A stretch of 64,000 nt of DNA from Meconema thalassinum. Taxonomy: Eukaryota > Arthropoda > Insecta > Orthoptera > Tettigoniidae. Where the stretch lies: assembly GCA_946902985.2 (NCBI GenBank), contig OX336396.1, positions 238,158,297-238,222,296 on the forward strand. Direction: 5' to 3'. A model generated the notes under the pieces. The model saw only the letters and a list, made by a program, of their open reading frames with translations. It made no database searches and was not told the origin of the DNA. The translations under genes were made by a program, and so were the position numbers. This document shows positions 20,075 through 32,307 of the stretch, one piece after another (positions within the stretch are counted from its first letter, which is position 1; the number at the start of each line of letters is the position of its first letter).

Positions 20075-22214
20075 TTAAGTCGAGATTTAATATGACATAA
20101 AATTTAGTGTTAAAATAACAATTAAATATGTAACATATTTTCTATGTAGTTCTTAGTTCTTAACTTCTTACAATCTTTTACCAACTGAACTTAAATTAAA
20201 TTTTTCTTCTATTGGCTTAGTAAATATAGGACCTATGTTTATAAACGATACTAAGGATGTTGTATGTTTCCGTTATTTAGCACTGGCGGACTCCAAGGAG
20301 GTCTATGGGATGTCGTGAGGGTGGGGGTGACACCATGAGTTACCGCACTGGGTGACACCAACCCTAGTGACGCCACTGCTCACATGGCTCTTTATTTATG
20401 AATATATTATCCACTCTTGTGCTTGGATGAAGCAAATTTATCTATCAGCTTGGTTGATGAGGTCATAATTATTATAGCCGAAAGTGGATTTGTTAATAAA
20501 AACTCCACTCTCATATTCCTATGTCGCATACAATCGACATAATATTAAATAACTACGTACCGTGCCACAAAAGTTAAAAACACATTTATACAGTAGAAAT
20601 TAACTTTATCCATAGAACTCACTAACACACATGTACTGCACTTGGAACATCAGACAACTGATAATGTACAAATATATATTTGTATCTAAATGTCACCAAG
20701 CAGCGAACAATAGCTGAATACCTGTTTAAGTGCGTGGGGTGGGGTGGAGCCTTCTCCCGTAGTCCGGTTTGACAGAGACAGAAGCAGGAAGCAACGCTAT
20801 GGGCCCAATCTGCTGACCCTTGAAGAGAGAGAGAGAAAATTCCCTTCATAGCACTGAGGAATTCGCGTGCAAGACAGTGCTATGTCCACTGTTTCCTCAC
20901 CCGGCCCATAAAGCCATATACTTTACATGGTACTTGCTGTGGAGCGGCCCTCGCTATGATGATACACCGTACGAGACTGTCAGGATCTTAAGCTAGGGAT
21001 GAGTTATGTATAATGAATTCTTTTTAGAGATTCTAGAAGGGTAAAACACTTATTTTAAGTTGAGTATCTGCAATTTAAAGTAATTTTAAAAGACATTACC
21101 GGTAGTAAAAGAATTCTTTGCTTTGCTGCCTAACGACCTTGGGTGGGCAGGGCTCATTCGGCCCTTAATGACGCACCGTCCCTGGATTGAATAATACGCA
21201 CAGAATGTACGTCAGGTTCAAAATACGTACAAAATGCAATGTGGAGTCGAAATACTTACAAAATGCAAGTGAAATTCAAAATACAAAATGCAAATGAGAT
21301 TGAAAATACGTACAAAATGCAATTGAGGTTCAAAATACTTACAAAATGCAATTTAAATTGAAAACACACAGTTCAATGTAGATGAAAAACGCGCATATCA
21401 GATTCCAAATACTCACAAAGTGCAATTGAAATTCAGCTGAAGTCCCGTGGTCACCAACCCACGTCCCACTAGATGTGAGCCCCTGGGGGAAGGTGATAAC
21501 TAAAATATATCCAAATTTGCATTACTAAAATATCTGTTTAAATAAATATCTTATCATATATCAAGCAGGAATATTTGTTTATTCATTCAAATTACATGGG
21601 GACTTGGAAAGGCTTTGAGGAGGGAGCCCTAAGGGAATATCCCACAACCTGTAGTTGTGCACGTAAGCACAGTGGTCATTAACCTCCGACTACCTGCAAT
21701 GCTTTCAACCCTTGTCAACATTTCGTCTGGCCGAGATGGCACTCATTAAATTATGCAATAATTTGTAAAACCGAGCTGGACGAAATGGCACGTTTTTCAA
21801 GGAAATTTGTTGCTGGACGAAATGGCACCTGGACGAAATGGCACTGAACCTTAGTACGTGTCCTAACAGCATATCTCTTCTCTTCATTAGCAGTTGCCAG
21901 AAACATCTCTCCTCTCCAACTCGTCTTAATACCTCGTAACCGTATCTACCCATCTGATCTTCATCATTCTCCTGTAACACCACATTTCAAACGCTTCAAT
22001 TCTCTTCTTTTCTGCTTCACTAATAGTCCAAGTTTCTCTTCCATAGAGCACCAAGTTCCAGACAAAGGTTTTCAAAAATGATTTCCTAATATCTAAATCT
22101 ATATCCGATGTCAACAGATTCCTTTTCTGTTGAAATGCTTTCCTTGCCTGTGCTAACCTACTTTTTATATCCTCTTTGAATCGTCCATCAGTGGTTATTT
22201 TGCTTCCCAAGTAA

Positions 22215-22498
22215 AGGCGGCTTCGATGCAGACAATTCTAGCCTGTCAGCCCTAGGTCCATGAGTGCTATATCAAAGAGGTTTCGACCAACTGCAAGTTG
22301 AGAGCAGAGTTGCCAACCTCTCAAACCTCTAAATCCCAACTTCCCACTCAGCATGTCCCTTTTCACTAGAAAATACCCCACAGAAAACATTTTGTTCAAA
22401 ATGTATAATCAATATCAAATGTACTCCAGAGTCTCGATAATGTGTTTCTAATTGCGCTAAAATTGATTTTAACGAAACACAAAACTGTCTTGTAAACT
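22215..22498. other. Unassigned spacer
   Basis: No recognised feature between the RTE copy and the chimeric SINE. Confidence 0.4.
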
Positions 22499-22909
22499 TT
22501 GGTGGCGTAGTTGGTAGCATGCTAAACTGCTGTGCCCAATATAGCGGGTTCAAACTCGGCCGATGTCGTCGAATTTTTTTAAGAGCGTTAAAAATCCTTC
22601 AGTATGCCTTCCTTCGGAGGGGAAGTAAAGCAGGCGGTCCCATGTTATAGATTTATGGCATGTAAAAGATCCTTCCAGAGACTAAACTTGTGTGAAGCTA
22701 TATTGTTAGGTTAGATTTCGTCGGAACGCTCTATCCAAGTTCCAGCGTTCACCACTAGGTATCATTGATATCTGGTAGCGAAAGTTGGAACTACTTGAAA
22801 TTGAACGGAACTTGTAGCTCACCCTAAGGATGTCCGCTGGAAGCAGCTACAGACTCAGGCGAGCCGAACATGTCCTCGGACACTCTCGGCACTAAAAGCC
22901 ATACGATAA
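22499..22909 (+). mobile_element. Chimeric SINE: family B head with family D tail
   Basis: The head (ggtggcgtagttggtagcat; B box GGGTTCAAACTCGG) and the body to about 22800 are family B. From 'cttgtagctcaccc' to 'agccatacg' (22810-22909) it matches the 3' end of the family D SINE at 41.2-41.6 kb instead of the usual family B tail (catgtagccccgtgtacttt). The switch falls near the start of the tail, as expected from template switching during reverse transcription. Confidence 0.75.
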
Positions 22910-23096
22910 ATCAAATAAAATCATACACTTAATACACGTTCTTATTCATTTAAAGATTGAGATGTTTATGTTTCCCTGTATAGGTCTTTAAATTTTTTAA
23001 AAATGAAGATTTCTCACAAACACAAAACATAAGTTTTAATCTCCAAAAACACACAAAACTGTCTGTTATCGCACAAGCAGCAGTTGGCGATTGTAA

Positions 23097-23550
23097 TCTC
23101 TCTATAAAAATTATACAAAAATGAAAGTTTGTCTCTTTTTCTGAATTTCTACGGAAATTTGCGTTATTTACGCGTTTTAGACTGTTTTATGACGGACGCG
23201 CGCTAAAATAAAATTATGGTCTGTCTGTCTGTATGTATGTCTGTCTGTCTGTTTGTGGACAAAGTTGTTCCCTTATAACTCGAGAACGACTGGGTGGATC
23301 AACGTAAAATTTGGTACAGATATGCTTCAGAGGCACAACACTAATCATTGATGTAACTCTTCTCTGTACCTCTCATAAAATGGGGCCTACCCCCCTAAAA
23401 TACTTGCTGAAATAGGCGTAGAAGGGCGAGACAAAGCTCATTTTCAGCCCCTCAATGCGAGAAACGAAACTCGGATGCCCTAAGGGACCCCGAAAACCCC
23501 ATTTTAAGGCCCTAAAACCAACAGTTTTTGAGATATTTCCAGAAATCTAA
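23097..23550 (+). mobile_element. Helitron H5, 5' end fragment
   Basis: It starts A|TCTCTCTATA..., the same 5' end as the complete copy on the minus strand (59040). It continues through 'gggcctacccccctaaaata' and 'gagatatttccag', and is cut at 23550 by the next element. GTCT microsatellite at 23219-23264 is part of the family consensus. Confidence 0.7.
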
Positions 23551-24129
23551 TCATACTAATATATAAAAATGAGATGGTGTGTGTCTGTCTATCTGTCTGT
23601 TACTCAATAACTCAAATCCCACTGGTCCGATTTAAATGAAAGTTTGCATGGATGTAGCTGATTTACCAGGTTTACATATAGGATACTTTTGATTTAGAAA
23701 TTTTGCACTATTAAAAAATGGCGACCATTTTAGTGACGTCATTAGACCCTTTGGTTTCAAAATTTCATATTTCCATATCAAATAAAAAGAGAACGGTAGG
23801 AAATAGGGAACTTTTGATGGCACATAAGAGCTTTGAAATTTAATTTCCTATCCGAAAGGTCCTTATCACTTTTCGTGTATCTCCAACAGTTAGCGAGTAA
23901 AACCGACATTTGTCACTTCACTACACCCTTTGGTTTCAAAATTTCATATTTCCTTTTCAAATAAAAAGAGAACGCTAAGATATAGCAAACTATTGATGGT
24001 ATACATGAGCTTTAACATTTTATTTTCTATCCGAAAGGTCCTTATCACTTTTCGTATATCTCCAACGGTTAGCGAGTAAAACCAAAATCTGTGCAATAAA
24101 ACACGGTCAACACCGAGCGGTGCAGTATA
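23551..24129 (+). mobile_element. Helitron H1, 3'-truncated, with internal 180-bp tandem duplication
   Basis: The 5' end is A|TCATACTAATATATAAAAAT. The block starting 'ccctttggtttcaaaatttc' occurs at 23747 and again at 23926, so a 180-bp unit ending 'ggttagcgagtaaaacc' is duplicated. The 3' hairpin and CTAG end seen in the copy at 49.5-50.0 kb are missing; the next Helitron starts instead. No coding content. Confidence 0.7.
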
Positions 24130-24143
24130 TCTCTCTATATATA

Positions 24144-25666
24144 ACAAGTAGTTCCGTGAAGAACTATACAGCCTATTTTCATATATCCTACTTATGTTAA
24201 TTGCCACTGTCAACATACACAATTTCTGTTTGATTGCTGTAATAGATTCGTAGATATTGAGAACCGACTAAATATTTCGGATGGTCGCCATGTTGGATTT
24301 TATATATGTAGGTCCTAGAGTTATGTACTGTTACGTGCAGATTATTGTGAACGTGTAGTATTCAAATTTCAATCGCATAATTAGGACACAAGAAAAAACA
24401 TGGAGAAATTAAAATTTTGCACAGCTGCCATCTTGAGGTTATGGAAACAATTGAAATAAATTAGATGCCAGTGGATTAACATTCGTATAAGGATTTACTG
24501 TACCAAGTTTCACTGCATGCGGATGGTTAAATTGCGAGAAAAGTCCATGTGAATATTTATAATTCGCGTCACCGCCATGTTGGATTTGTGATCACCAGGT
24601 TATTTAAAGTCCTATAGGTGAACTTAAGTTCACAGCCCCTATGAACATTAAAAAATGCAGTTTGATTGCTAAAATAGATTCGTAGATATTCAGTATCGTC
24701 TAAATACTTCGGATGGTCGCCATGTTGGATTGTTAAATGTATAGGCCATAGAGTCATGTACCATTAAAGGAAAATTATTGCGTAGGTTCATTATTCAAAC
24801 TTTCACTTCGATCGCATGACTGCATCACAAGAAATAAAAACTTAATTTTAAAATTCGCACTGCCGCAATCTTGAGGTTATGTAAACAATTGAACTAAATT
24901 AGATACCAGTGGATTACAATGTGTATAAATATTTCCTGTACCAGGTTTCAGTGCGCTTGGAACATTAAGTCACGAGAAAGGACTATTTAAAATTTTAAAA
25001 TTCGCTTGGCCGCCATGTTCATTTTGTAGTTAACCGGTTTTTGAAAGTCTTATAGATGGACTTCCAGTAGTGCCCTTTATCTCCGTACAAAATTTTAGGG
25101 AGATACCGCTAATAGTTTCAGAGATATAGAACGCCGGTGAAATATTTCGCACATCCGCCATCTTGTGATTATGTGAACAATTGAACGAAGTTAGATGTCG
25201 GTGCATTACAATGTATATAAACATATACTGTACCAAGTTTCATTGCGTTTGGTTGGTCAAATCGCGAGAAACGTCTATTTAAAAGTCGCAAATTCGCTTG
25301 GCCTCCATGTTGGTTTTGTAGTTACCAGGTTTTCAAAAGTCACATAAGTGAACTTATAGTAGATCCCTCTATCACATTAGAAAATGTCAGGGTAATATCG
25401 GTAATAGTTTCGGAGATATTGAATGCTGGTGAAATATTTCGCACAGCCGCCATGTTCGATTGGTGAGTCGTAACAAAATTTGAAGGGCACGGTCGAGGTC
25501 GCCGGGAATAGTGCTATGAACTTTCCGAGTTTCATTGAAATCGCTCCTGCCGTTTAGATTTTATTAGGAGGGGACACACACACGAATCACACACACACAC
25601 ACGCACACACACACGGACAAAGGTGATATCATAAGCCTATTTTTTCAAAATTGAAAATAGGCTAAA
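24144..25666 (+). mobile_element. Helentron-like element H2, second copy
   Basis: It has the same ends as the copy at 10253-11781, in opposite orientation: ACAAG + hairpin TAGTTC-cgtgaa-GAACTA + AGCCTATTTT at the 5' end, and AAAATAGGCTAAAA at the 3' end. It contains 'ccatgttggatt' modules and an AC microsatellite (25570-25615). It lies 14 bp inside the 5' end of Helitron H5, so H5 is the older element. Confidence 0.75.
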
Positions 25667-26344
25667 AATGAAAATTTGGGTGTTTTTCTCTGAATTTCTA
25701 CGGAAATTTGAGTTGTTTACACGTTTCAGACTGTTTTATGATGGATGCGCGCGAAAAAATTTTTTTTGTCTGTCTGTTCGTTTTTTTGTTTGTCTGTGGA
25801 CAAATTTGTTCCCTTATAACTCGAGATCGGCTGGGTGTATTAACGTAAAATTTGGTACAGATATCCATCAGAGGCACGACACTAATCATTGATGTAACTC
25901 TTCTCCGTACCTTTCATAAAAGGGGGCCTACCCCCTTAAAATACATGCTGAAGGACGAGACAAAACTCATTTTCAGCCCCTCAATGTGAGAGACAAAACT
26001 CGGGTCCCCGAAAACCACATTTGAGGACCGAAGACCAACCTTTTTTGAGATATTCCCAGAAAACTAATTTAATTTAATAAACTAATGAACGAATGCAAGC
26101 CAGTAACCATGCCAACGGATTCTCAGAGGTCCCATCTATTGCTGTAAGACGCAAAGCAATTCCATTAATTACATTAGTGTGAAAGTTTGCAAACGGCTAG
26201 AAGGTTATCACGGAACCAAAGCCGTAAAATTCATCAATACGTTTAACGCGCTTAAGGGGATCAAGGGGTACTCTAGATTTTTTTCACGCGATTTACACCT
26301 GCGGGTGTGGTACGGCAGGTCTATTATATTCCTATCCCCATATT

Positions 26345-27075
26345 ATTCATTCATTCATTCATTCATTCATTTCGTATAGGCCATCTATGGACCGCGTCAT
26401 TCCAACCGTCTCCTACTGGCTTTGATGTTTGCCCTGTACGCCCGCATTCGTTCTCGGTGGACTTCCTTCCGTTCCTGGGTCCAAATCTTTCCCGTTTTCT
26501 GCTTCGGTTTTTCTTGGAAACCTTTACAAGCTTGAAGTTTCCCTTTGAGTGGGACGCACTCCTGAATGTCTGTTGGTGTAATCCCCACTTCTTTCAGATC
26601 TTTATCCAGTTCAATGCACCAGGCCCATTTTGTTTTCCTCTCCTGAAAGTAAGTTATGTTGCGGTTGGTCAGTCTCGCTGGGCTCATTCGTTTCACATGC
26701 CCAACAAATGGTAACCTTCTCTTCTGGATGACGTTGCTTATCTTCTCCACATGAGTATATAGGTCATGGTTATGCCGTCTTCTGTATTCCCCATTGTCTT
26801 TGATGGAACCCAATATCTTTCTCAAAATTTTTCTTTCTTTGGCCTCCAGTTTCTCGACCAAGCCTTTTTTGTTCATCGTGAGGCATTCAGAAGCATGCAA
26901 GACCTCCGGACGGATGACACTGCAGTAATGTTTTAGTTTTGCGTTGAAGGATATTGACCTTTTCATATAGATGTCCTTAGTTAAATGGTAGGTCATTTCC
27001 ATTTTGCTCAAGCGCGATGTGAATGCTTCTTTCTCTGATAATATCACTTCCCTGACCCGTCCTGAAGAGAAAAGT
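26345..27075 (-). pseudogene. LINE 3' part, family L-c, with (GAAT)n tail
   Basis: A long minus frame reads the region after the reverse transcriptase: LKHYCSVIRPEVLHASECLT, EKLEAKERKILRKILGSIKD, then KRRLPFVGHVKRMSP and the basic end ERKEVHRERMRAYR. The tail on the plus strand is ATTC repeats (26345-26370), that is (GAAT)n on the LINE strand. No polymerase catalytic motif is included. It is inserted in Helitron H5 at a TATTAT-rich site. This is the best-preserved member of the family in the window. Confidence 0.8.
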
Positions 27076-29857
27076 ACATGGCCATTGGCTGAATATAAAT
27101 AAATAAAAAAATAGGTGTTATAATTTCTCCCTATTATATTATTATTAGTATTATATTGTGGCGTACAACGACGAGACAAAGCCCCTCGGTGCCAGCAACA
27201 AAACTCGGGGGCCCTAAAGGGTCCTCGAAAACTACATTATAAGGCTCTAAATCCAACAGTTTGTGAAATATTCCCAGAAAACTAATTTAATTTAACAAAC
27301 TATTGAAGGAATGCAAATCGGTAACCATGAGAACATTATCTTATGGGGTGGCATACAACTTTCCATCTATTTCTGTAAGAAGCAATGACACTCCATTTAT
27401 TCCATTTCTGTGAAAGTTTGCAAATGGCTATAAGGTTATCATGGAACTAACGTAGACCGTATAATTCATCAATGCAATTAAGTGGGTGAAGGAGTAACCT
27501 AGAAATTTTTCATGCAATTTTCACGTTCGACATATAGTACAGAAGGTCTATTATATCTCCAAACAGCAACATTATTTTCAAAAATTCCTGAATTGAACTA
27601 GCATTTTTTGCGGCTTTTAGGAATTTGGGCAATTTGAGTCTAGAGAACCTGAATTTTCATGCTCCACAAGCCTTTATAATTTATGAAAGGGGTCTTCCTG
27701 TGTATGGGCACCTAGCACAACGCAGAGGGTCAGTTTTTATGTGACGTGTATTGCGTTTCGTCTACAAGACTTTCAATTGTATTTCACGTCAGGAAGTACA
27801 CGTTAGGTGAATTTAGTCTGAGATCACATTTTAACTTTTTTTTGTCGACATACGGGTTCATCATAAGGATGATTTTATTTGATACTGTGTGGTAGATATA
27901 CCCATATTTGGATATCTGGGTAATATGTTGTAGACAATAGAATTGTCTGTCTGTCTTTCTGTGTATCTTTATGTACGCCTATACCTCGTGTTCGGATGCT
28001 TGGTGCATCTTAAAATTAGGTATGGTAACCATGAGAGTCAATACACCAATCATTTATAAAACTCTGCACCGTACTTTTCATACAGTAGAAGGGTGGATAT
28101 AGAGAAAAACTTCTCAATATATGCTAAAATATGCGAAATATAAAGATTATCCTACAAAGACGACCAAAGCATATGTTGCGCTTCTCAATGTGAGACAGAT
28201 AATTCGGGAATATGTAAAGGGTCTCCGAAAACTACATTTTAAGGGCCTTAAATTAACAGTGTGTGTGATATTCCCAGTAAACTAACTTCGTTCTGATAAA
28301 CTTGATGGAATGACAAACCGCTAACCATTGCACAGTAGCTCAATTGATAATGTCTGGTGTTAACTACGAACACCGTTCGAAGAACGGGTACTTCTGCTAG
28401 TTTCATATAATACAATAACAAACAAGATGTTCAGTAAAGAACATATAGCCTACTTTCTCCTAAATGCATGGGTATTGTTATAGTTATAACTCTTTGTCCT
28501 TTTCAAGGAGTATAATTGAATGTTGGTTGTAGTAGCTTGTTGAAATACAACGTGCTATAGGGATATTAAACATGAATATGAGGTGCCCTTTGCTAGTGCT
28601 ATCTCTGTAAAAAAAAATCATTCAATTCGGTTTCACCGTGTTTGAATTGATCTGGGGAATGGATTTGCACACATACATGGCCGCTATTTGCAAACTATTG
28701 GGCTGATGACCTTGTAGTCAGTCATAAGATGCTTTCCACAAAAAGGCATGTTGTTGCAAAATCCGGTAGAGATCAAATTATTAGGATGGTCGAAATTTGA
28801 TTTAAGCTTTTAACATTTGGGTGGCCGTCATTCCGTTTCCGTCAAGATGGCGGCGATATAAAACATGACACTGAGGTGCCTTTTGCTAGTGCTACCTCTG
28901 TACCAAATTTCGTTCAATTCGGTTTCACTGTGTTTGAATTGATAGGGGGAATCGATTTGGACACATACTTGGCCACCATCTGCAAACTACTGGGCTGATG
29001 ATCTAGCAGTTTGGTCAGAATATGCTTCCCACATAGAGATTTGTTGTTGCAAAATTTGGTAGAGACTAGATTATTAGGTTGGTCGTAATTACATTTTAGA
29101 CTTTAACATTTGGGTGGCCGCGATTACGTTTCCGTCAAGATGGCGGTGATATAAAACATGACACTGAGGTGGCCTTTTCTAGTGCTACCTCTGTACCAAA
29201 TTTCGTTCCATTCGGTTTCACCGTGTTCGAATTAATAGGGGGAATCGATTTTCACACAAAGATGGCCGCCATCCGCAAAATATTAGGCTAATGACCTATT
29301 AGTTTGGTCAAAGGATGCTCCCTCCTTAATGGTATGTTGATGCAAAATTTGGTAGATATCGGATGATTAGGTTAATCGTAATTTGATTTGAGCTTTGAAT
29401 ATTTGTGTGGCCACCATTACATTTCCGTCAAGATGGTGGCGATATAAAACATGACACTGGGGTGCCCTTTGCTAGTGCTACCTCTGTACCAAATTTCATT
29501 CCATTCGGTTTCACCGTGTTCGAATTAATAGGGGCAATCTATTTTCACACAAAGATGGCCGCCATCCGCAAACTATTAGGCTGATGACCTATTAGTTTGG
29601 TCAAAGGATGCTCCCTCCATAAAGGTATGTTGTTGCAAAATTTGGTAGAGATCGGATGATTAGGTTAGTCGTAATTTGATTTAAGCTTTGAACATTTGTG
29701 TGGCCGCCATTACGTTTCCGTCAAGATGGCGGCGATATTAAACATGACACTGAGGTGTCCTTTGCTAGTGCTACCTTTGTACCAAATTTCGTTCAATTTG
29801 CGCTCACCGTGTTCGAATTGATAGGGGGAGGGGGGACGGACGGACAGACATCCAGAG

Positions 29858-32307
29858 TAGAGATTGGACTATCGACTACTTTTAACCATCGACTGACTAG
29901 TCATTCATTGGAAGAAACTATCGACTAGATAGTCGACTACTTTCAGTCGAATGGTTACCTGAATTCGCATAGCTCCTAAGCGTGTTGTTTCATGTATTCG
30001 ACTGAATGTAGTCGCTTCTAGGCAGCGTACAAAGCACTGCAAGCCGTTACCGGCTGAGTTGAGTCGTACCAACAGATGAAAATCAAACTTCTCCTTAACC
30101 CACCTATTTTTGCAGACGTTAGTTTGGACTACTCGACGCTCGGCAACATGCAATTGGTCAAAGTTATTTATTTAATTTTACTGTGCTTCGAAATGGTGGT
30201 TTACGTCGTGTAGAGTGCACCCATTATTTGCAATGTTGCACATTTCATTTAATGCAAAATGTGTGAGTAAATGTTCCCCGATACCGGTATTGATACTGAG
30301 AGGGAGTTCTTAAGTACCGGGAACAATTCCATAGCCAACATTGAAATAATCACACTTCATATTTTAATGCCAAAAAATAGTAAATGTAAAATATGTCCAT
30401 AGAGTCATAAACAAGTTAGGCTATGTGTTCACTAATTTAATCCTCTCTGAAGTACTAAGCACGTAGAGCTGAAATATGACTTGAACAAGAAAATTACGGC
30501 CTACAGTAAATACACACGAAAATAGAACACTTTAGAACAGCAACGAGGGCGAACTTTCAGTGGAGATGTTGGCGACAATGCAAATACTATTTTTTTTTAA
30601 TGCGCGCGCTATCCATGTGCTGAAACAATTGACGACCAGAACGTAAAACTATCCGAGCGCGTTCTACATGTTAAAAGTTAAAACACAATTGGGATATGTC
30701 GTTTGCAAACGACTTGTTTATGTTACGGTGAGTAGTCGTTTAATTCATTCGACTGTTTTTTAAAAGCAGTCAAACAAGTTGATGGATTTAACATTTTTCA
30801 GTCGACTGCTGCGGTGCTGCTCATCTCCAAACAATTGACGACCAGAATCAATTTGTGCGTACGGTCAAGCTGTCCTCACAGTACCCGCTGCAATAGATGT
30901 AGAGATTCACATCACCACTCTATCTTATGATGGATGTCAGTACATAAAATCAGCCATAAGGCAACGGCAGTTTAACCACAGACAACGCTACAACTCTTCC
31001 ATCCCTGCCCTCATGTCTTTGCCACTAACCCCTTCCCCCCTCCCACACAGCACGCCACTGCTCTGACACAGTTGTTAGGCCTGCTACAACAACTCTCAGC
31101 CATAACCCTGTAAACTACAGCTAAACCAAACCCAGAAACCCCTAATACACTTCATTTGCAGAGCAATAAAATCCATAAAACAACTCCGCAACAAGCTTCA
31201 CAATAACCTAAATTATAAACGAAAAGACTACTCCACAAACACCAAAATCAGTAAACCTCCCTCATTTCAGCCACACTACACCTTAACCAGACATAGAAGG
31301 AATAGTCATGACCCCTTCATGGAGTAGGCAATTGTCTAAACACGATCATGTCTCCTTCAATTTTACAGAAGACTTCATTAAATTCTATTTAAAAAAATCA
31401 TAAACTCATTCCACAAATCTTAAAATCAGTACACATTCCTCATTTCAGTTACTCTATTCATTAAACAAACATATAAGGCGTAGCCATGACTCCTTCATGG
31501 AGTAGGCTATTGTCTAAATCTGACCACGCATACTACAACCTTACTCTAATTCAAAATTACGGCTAAATGATCCATCTGACTGGGAGGCAAAGGTATTTAC
31601 CGGCTTGCCTGGGATGATGTGCCACAAAACCGGTATCTGGAGTTCAAACATAACCTAAATATTGAATGACAATATTGAATTGTCCAATAACTTGGACAAT
31701 CGGATTTAGGCTATTTCATTGAAAGAATCAACGAACTGTATAAAACTATAGGCACCTACAGGTATACTTAACTTATTAATTAAAGCTCTACAATAAACAT
31801 ACAGCACAATGAATTGTAGCATGAAGTTATCCTGAAGAAGTCGTTTGATTAGAACGACTACTTAAATTCGAATGATTCCATTCGCTTGGAATTAGTCGTT
31901 TGCCAACGACTTGTTTCATTCGAATGATTTCCAATTATTGCTTTGGGATCAGTCGTTTACAACGACTACTTTTATTCGAATGATTCCATTCGCTTGGAAG
32001 TAGTCGTTTGCCAACGACTTGTTTCATTCGAATGATTTCCAACGATTGCTTTGGGATCAGTCGTTTACAACGACTACTTTTATTCGAATGATTCCATTCG
32101 CTTGGAAGTAGTCGTTTGCCATCGACTTGTTTCATTCGAATGATTTCCAACGATAGCTTTGGGATCAGTCGTTTGCAAACGACTTGTTTATGATACGGTG
32201 AGTAGTCGTTGAATTCATTAGACTGTTTTTTAAAAGCAGTCGAATAAGTCGATTGTTTTAACTATCGACTAATTCGACTGTTTTCAGTCGACTGCTGCCC
32301 ATCTCTA
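29858..32307. mobile_element. hAT-type element hAT-3 (2.45 kb) with TAGAGAT ends
   Basis: Left terminus TAGAGATTGG, right terminus (reversed) TAGAGATGGGCAGCAG. Flanking 8-bp repeats are ATCCAGAG (29850-29857) and ATTCAGAG (32308-32315), matching at 7 of 8. Both ends are dense in AGTCGACT-type motifs. A stretch like the right end also occurs internally at 30693-30831, next to a 19-bp direct repeat (aaacaattgacgaccagaa at 30623 and 30829), so the element is rearranged. No transposase was recognised. Confidence 0.78.
31850..32165. repeat. 108-bp tandem repeat, three units, in hAT-3
   Basis: Three units of 108 bp, each holding the palindromes CATTCGAATG and GTCGTTTGCCAACGAC. A minus frame of 71 codons here is simply the 36-residue translation of the repeat. 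Arrays of short palindromes near a hAT end are typical of transposase-binding subterminal repeats; that role is inferred. Confidence 0.85.

Larger units (their letters stand above)
19152..20378. mobile_element. hAT-type element hAT-1 with transposase remnant
   Basis: Left terminus CAGTGGGGTCACTAGGG, right terminus (reversed) CAGTGGCGTCACTAGGG. The flanking 8-bp repeats are CCCGCATG (19144-19151) and CTCACATG (20379-20386), matching at 6 of 8; both differences are transitions, as expected for an old insertion. Near both ends are further 'GGTGACACC' repeats. It encloses a hAT transposase C-terminal frame that is itself split by a LINE piece. Confidence 0.88.
18372..21184. mobile_element. hAT-type element hAT-2, non-coding
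   Basis: A perfect 8-bp duplication, GATTGAAT (18364-18371 and 21185-21192), flanks termini CAGGGGCGGCTCCTGATTAA (left) and CAGGGACGGTGCGTCATTAA (right, reversed), which match at 15 of 20 positions. No hAT transposase of its own was recognised outside the nested hAT-1. Net of inserts it is about 980 bp, so it was probably a non-autonomous element. It holds an RTE fragment (18416-19018) and hAT-1. Confidence 0.88.
18147..21495 (+). repeat. Interspersed repeat with degenerate 30-36 bp tandem units, split by a hAT
   Basis: It starts with ttgttttaaggggcctaac after an ATT/ATG microsatellite (18117-18146). Diverged units of the type 'gaaaatactcacaaaatgga' follow at 18240-18371 and again at 21193-21430, ending near 'gagcccctggggg'. 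The two halves were contiguous before the hAT at 18372-21184 entered. Short reverse copies of its first part lie near 40.83 and 54.71 kb. No coding content. Confidence 0.6.
17806..21850. mobile_element. 4.0-kb DNA element E1 with GTGCCATTTCGTCC termini
   Basis: It is bounded by a perfect 8-bp duplication, TTAGTACG (17798-17805 and 21851-21858). Termini begin GGT and carry tandem copies of GTGCCATTTCGTYCA: left at 17812, 17827 and a variant near 17880; right in reverse orientation, three clear copies between 21777 and 21845 plus a diverged one. No transposase of its own remains; the interior is mostly later insertions. The 8-bp duplication would fit hAT, P or Merlin superfamilies; GG ends lean to Merlin, but this is not decided. 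Confidence 0.8.
17583..22214 (-). pseudogene. RTE-type LINE 3' fragment, split by a 4.0-kb DNA element
   Basis: The left part (17583-17805) holds the LINE tail and C-terminus (minus: RGRPRLEYVKQIVSDVGC ... SAASNQSKD). The right part (21851-22214) holds the preceding protein stretch (FVWNLVLYGRETWTISEAEK, MWCYRRMMKIRWVD). Joined across the insert they are collinear with the intact copy at 8531-9160. The direct repeat TTAGTACG lies at both junctions. The TTG-rich sequence at 17583 is the LINE's CAA-type tail. The right half has an additional small deletion near 21930. Confidence 0.85.
24130..28400 (+). mobile_element. Helitron H5, with nested H2 and LINE
   Basis: The 5' end A|TCTCTCTATATATA at 24130 is interrupted at once by H2 (24144-25666), then continues with 'tgaatttctacggaaatttg'. 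The 3' end at 28397-28400 is CTAG followed by T, preceded by the hairpin CCGTTC-gaa-GAACGG. TC at the 5' end, a hairpin then CTAG at the 3' end and A/T flanks are the Helitron signature. Inside, a module containing 'gatattcccagaaaactaat' occurs three times. A LINE sits at 26345-27075. No Rep/helicase: non-autonomous. Confidence 0.78.

Noticed and set aside
31935..32150. 71-codon minus frame with a 36-residue repeat
   Set aside because: Direct translation of the 108-bp repeat in hAT-3.
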